Under the pieces are notes generated by a model, which was not told where the DNA came from, did no database searches, and saw nothing but the letters and a program-made list of their open reading frames with translations. The position numbers and the translations under genes were made by a program. 64,000 nucleotides of DNA, taken from assembly GCA_965223485.1 (NCBI GenBank), contig OZ244993.1:1364001-1428000 (forward strand), read 5' to 3'. Each line of letters opens with the position of its first letter. The stretch's first letter is position 1. The stretch comes from VXPQ01 sp965223485 (lineage in GTDB: Bacteria; Bacteroidota; Rhodothermia; Rhodothermales; VXPQ01). Below are positions 63,201-64,000 of this stretch, piece after piece.

Positions 63201-63604
63201 ATACCATCGAAAGGCTGCTTGCGGGCGTCTGGACAGATCGGGACGGACGCAGCCGCCCTGTTTGCGAGAGCGACATCATCGTGGTCGCTCCGTACAACGC
63301 GCAGGTAAACGCGCTCTCCGACGCCCTGCCCGCAATTCGTGTCGGCACCGTCGACAAGTTTCAGGGACAGGAGGCGCCGGTTGCGTTGGTCTCCATGACC
63401 GCTTCGTCTTCCGAGGAGACCTCGCGCGGGCTGGATTTTCTGTTATCCCGGGAGCGTCTCAATGTCGCCGTGAGCAGAGGCAAGGGCCTGAGCCTTGTGT
63501 TCGCCTCGCCGCGGCTACTGCACACGAACTGCGCTACCGTGGAGCAAATGCGACTGGTGAATGCGCTCTGTGCGCTGCCGGATGCGGGGGCTTTGGTTCG
63601 GTAA
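60278..63604 (+). CDS. TM0106-type RecB-like nuclease fused to Dna2/NAM7-type helicase
   Basis: 1108 residues. N-terminal RecB-like PD-(D/E)XK nuclease with iron-sulphur Cys set: FTACPHAARLDL at ~18-29 and PCSLCDLCRWRDHC at ~211-224, core acidic residues in DIIFQGALDSGMWGGYADF and YEVADTKLKRK. A DEDD-like exonuclease segment follows (GDLFYDIEGDPFYSE, ~312-326). The C-terminal superfamily 1 helicase has VQGPPGTGKTYVAARA (~725-740), LFVDEAGQVSLANL, IGDPRQLPQVL and TVDKFQGQEAPVAL. Known nuclease-helicase family, likely DNA repair or invader processing. The start is at the ATG before MRWNGNQIRLSASDL. Confidence 0.9.
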   Translation: MRWNGNQIRLSASDLMRFTACPHAARLDLAWLRGEDEDLVPVDDSEDTVLLRQHGDRHEIAHLEHLEAEGKDVTRIETEGASFGESLKATRDALTAGPDIIFQGALDSGMWGGYADFLERVPVPSDLGAFSYEVADTKLKRKPAPGHVLQLALYSDMLAAVQGHAPEKAHIQLGTGERVSFRLSEYSEYARFARDRLEDFVRNPPPTRPVPCSLCDLCRWRDHCGDAWREADSLYLTAGIMKSQVGKIEAVGVDTMAVLAGREDRVGRLADTTLEKLRTQAGLQHARKTGAPTFALRERVPGKGFDLMPRPDPGDLFYDIEGDPFYSEAGSEGLEYLHGVWDREEFTALWSHDLAEEKEALASLFDLFEERLRSHPNAHIYHYATYEITALRRLATRHGIGEARLDQWLRERRFVDLYAVVRGGVFASEPSYSLKDLEAFYDMPRQGEVKTAGGSIVAYEKWRDAGDAGILDEIEEYNRIDCISTERMRNWLLGIRPEGPWLEIGEGETERSAAQQAEHEALLDLLSASGLPEERQRMLYDLGVFHWRESKPQAWSVFDSAAKDFEELCDDMECLAGLVATGGHYPVKRSIGREYGYPPQETKLREGSSALFVRDDGFVSVDITRLDRSERRICLKMGPCWGVELPDRLDLLPNFALNPGAIPGAIWKVIADQCGPRSNRAADDLLSRNPPRFHGPSPLPLDEHTEALDGLIAAARAMNRSVLPVQGPPGTGKTYVAARAILALVREGKRVAVSSNSHAAIRNVLMGCVDALRTDETGLTEDDVHIAHKISSRESDLPEEVRRAISCVTGNSAGAIYSADVVGGTAWLFSRDELEGAFDYLFVDEAGQVSLANLVAMSNAADNLVLIGDPRQLPQVLQGAHPHPANLSCLDWMLGEGRNVDPARGIFLPETWRMHPDLCRYISSQFYEDRLESHPSTARQSIEARGLPRCGAWRVPVAHEGRAQNCPEEVEAIRDTIERLLAGVWTDRDGRSRPVCESDIIVVAPYNAQVNALSDALPAIRVGTVDKFQGQEAPVALVSMTASSSEETSRGLDFLLSRERLNVAVSRGKGLSLVFASPRLLHTNCATVEQMRLVNALCALPDAGALVR

Positions 63605-63742
63605 TGGATTACGACCGGAGCCGGCAGCCTGGCATGGGCGGGAAGGATTTGCGGTGGGGTGGTGGCGGAAGGTGCACGGCCGGGGGGACCCTTCGTGCTG
63701 CTGGCAGTGGTAATATTAGGGGGAAAGGTTTGTGGTATGTCA

Positions 63743-63775
63743 TCAAAAAGCCCCGTCCGGTTCGTCGGGCGGGGC
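63743..63775 (-). terminator. Rho-independent terminator for the partial reverse gene
   Basis: Stem GCCCCGTCCG (63750-63759) / CGGGCGGGGC (63766-63775) with one wobble, followed by a T-run on the minus strand (63745-63749). It lies 14 bp past the stop at 63789. Confidence 0.85.
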
Positions 63776-63788
63776 CTGTGGAACATGG

Positions 63789-64000
63789 CTATGTTCCTGC
63801 GTATGCGTATTCGACAGGATACGATTTCGCCATATCGACAACCGGGGCAGGATTGGCGTTCAATGCTTGGGCGGCAATGCCTTTAACAATGTTAGGACCA
63901 AGTGCTACGTACGTACCACAGCTTGCATCCACGGCTACTTGATAGTGAAACTTGCCTCTGTACAACTCCATGAAAATCGTGTAATCTTCTGCTTCTTTCA
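63789..64000 (-). CDS. Partial CDS running off the right edge
   Basis: Frame open from the window edge: KEAEDYTIFMELYRGKFHYQ then VAVDASCGTYVALGPNIVKG, ending VEYAYAGT. An internal ATG at 63971 is possible as a start, but the protein-like stretch continues past it. Short, soluble; no family recognised. Followed by a strong terminator, which supports a real gene. Confidence 0.5.
   Translation of the reverse strand, partial: KEAEDYTIFMELYRGKFHYQVAVDASCGTYVALGPNIVKGIAAQALNANPAPVVDMAKSYPVEYAYAGT

Noticed and set aside
1..64000. tRNA, rRNA or CRISPR loci
   Set aside because: I looked for T-loop-like GTTCRANNC contexts and regular short repeat-spacer arrays and found none convincing; a covariance-model search would be decisive.

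Overview
The window looks like a chromosomal stretch from a Rhodothermota/Bacteroidota-type bacterium, probably Rhodothermales-like. The main clue is a large secreted leucine-rich-repeat/fibronectin protein (44619-47525) whose C-terminus begins NYPNPFNPETTIRYALP, the sorting-signal type common in that lineage. Genes are mostly GC-rich, Shine-Dalgarno sites are weak, and many operons use ATGA stop/start overlaps. No rRNA, tRNA or CRISPR array was seen.

Layout. 0.9-11.1 kb is ordinary chromosome: a CcmF-type cytochrome c maturation protein, a zinc/manganese ABC importer operon (two permeases, ATPase, lipoprotein receptor), an MsbA-like ABC exporter, and a carboxymuconolactone decarboxylase-like protein followed by the ArsS-type radical SAM enzyme. 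11.2-22.6 kb is a defence block: a single-gene AAA-TOPRIM (DUF4435) protein resembling fused PARIS, a tightly coupled type I restriction-modification operon hsdM - phosphoribosyltransferase-like - NADAR::hsdS - hsdR, and a TIR-domain protein. Related IS3-family termini in inverted orientation bracket this block (11193 and 22599). An integrase C-terminal relic and a 757-residue GTPase-like protein follow.

26.4-39.2 kb holds a second predicted defence operon: Vsr-type nuclease, C5 cytosine methyltransferase, a 989-residue protein with a MORC/MutL-like GHKL ATPase at its start and a histidine-kinase module at its end, and a receiver-domain protein. The receiver gene is cut in two by a 6257-bp IS1595-family element (32217-38473) with 25-bp perfect terminal inverted repeats and an 8-bp target duplication (CCTGGAGA). 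Removing the element and one duplication restores one reading frame of 564 residues. The element carries a frameshifted transposase and passenger genes, including a Panacea-domain antitoxin with a small membrane-protein partner, a YkvA protein and lipoproteins.

39.2-59.1 kb is accessory and littered with relics: a DUF1828/DUF1829 gene with two DNA-glycosylase-like genes, two decayed copies of one ABC ATPase, RhuM, Mu-transposase and ankyrin fragments, several dispersed repeats (126 bp, 55 bp, IS ends), an ECF sigma/membrane-partner pair, a DUF4143 ATPase behind a 22-bp tandem array, a DUF5131-DUF488-DUF488 operon and a MerR-VIT/VWA pair. The window ends with a NYN-domain protein, a TM0106-type RecB-like nuclease/helicase, and a partial reverse-strand gene with a clear terminator.

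Strongest candidates for undescribed biology: (i) the type I RM operon with an inserted PRTase-like gene and NADAR fused to HsdS; (ii) the Vsr-C5 MTase-GHKL/kinase-receiver operon; (iii) the IS1595 element as a carrier of a candidate toxin-antitoxin pair, caught disrupting that operon.
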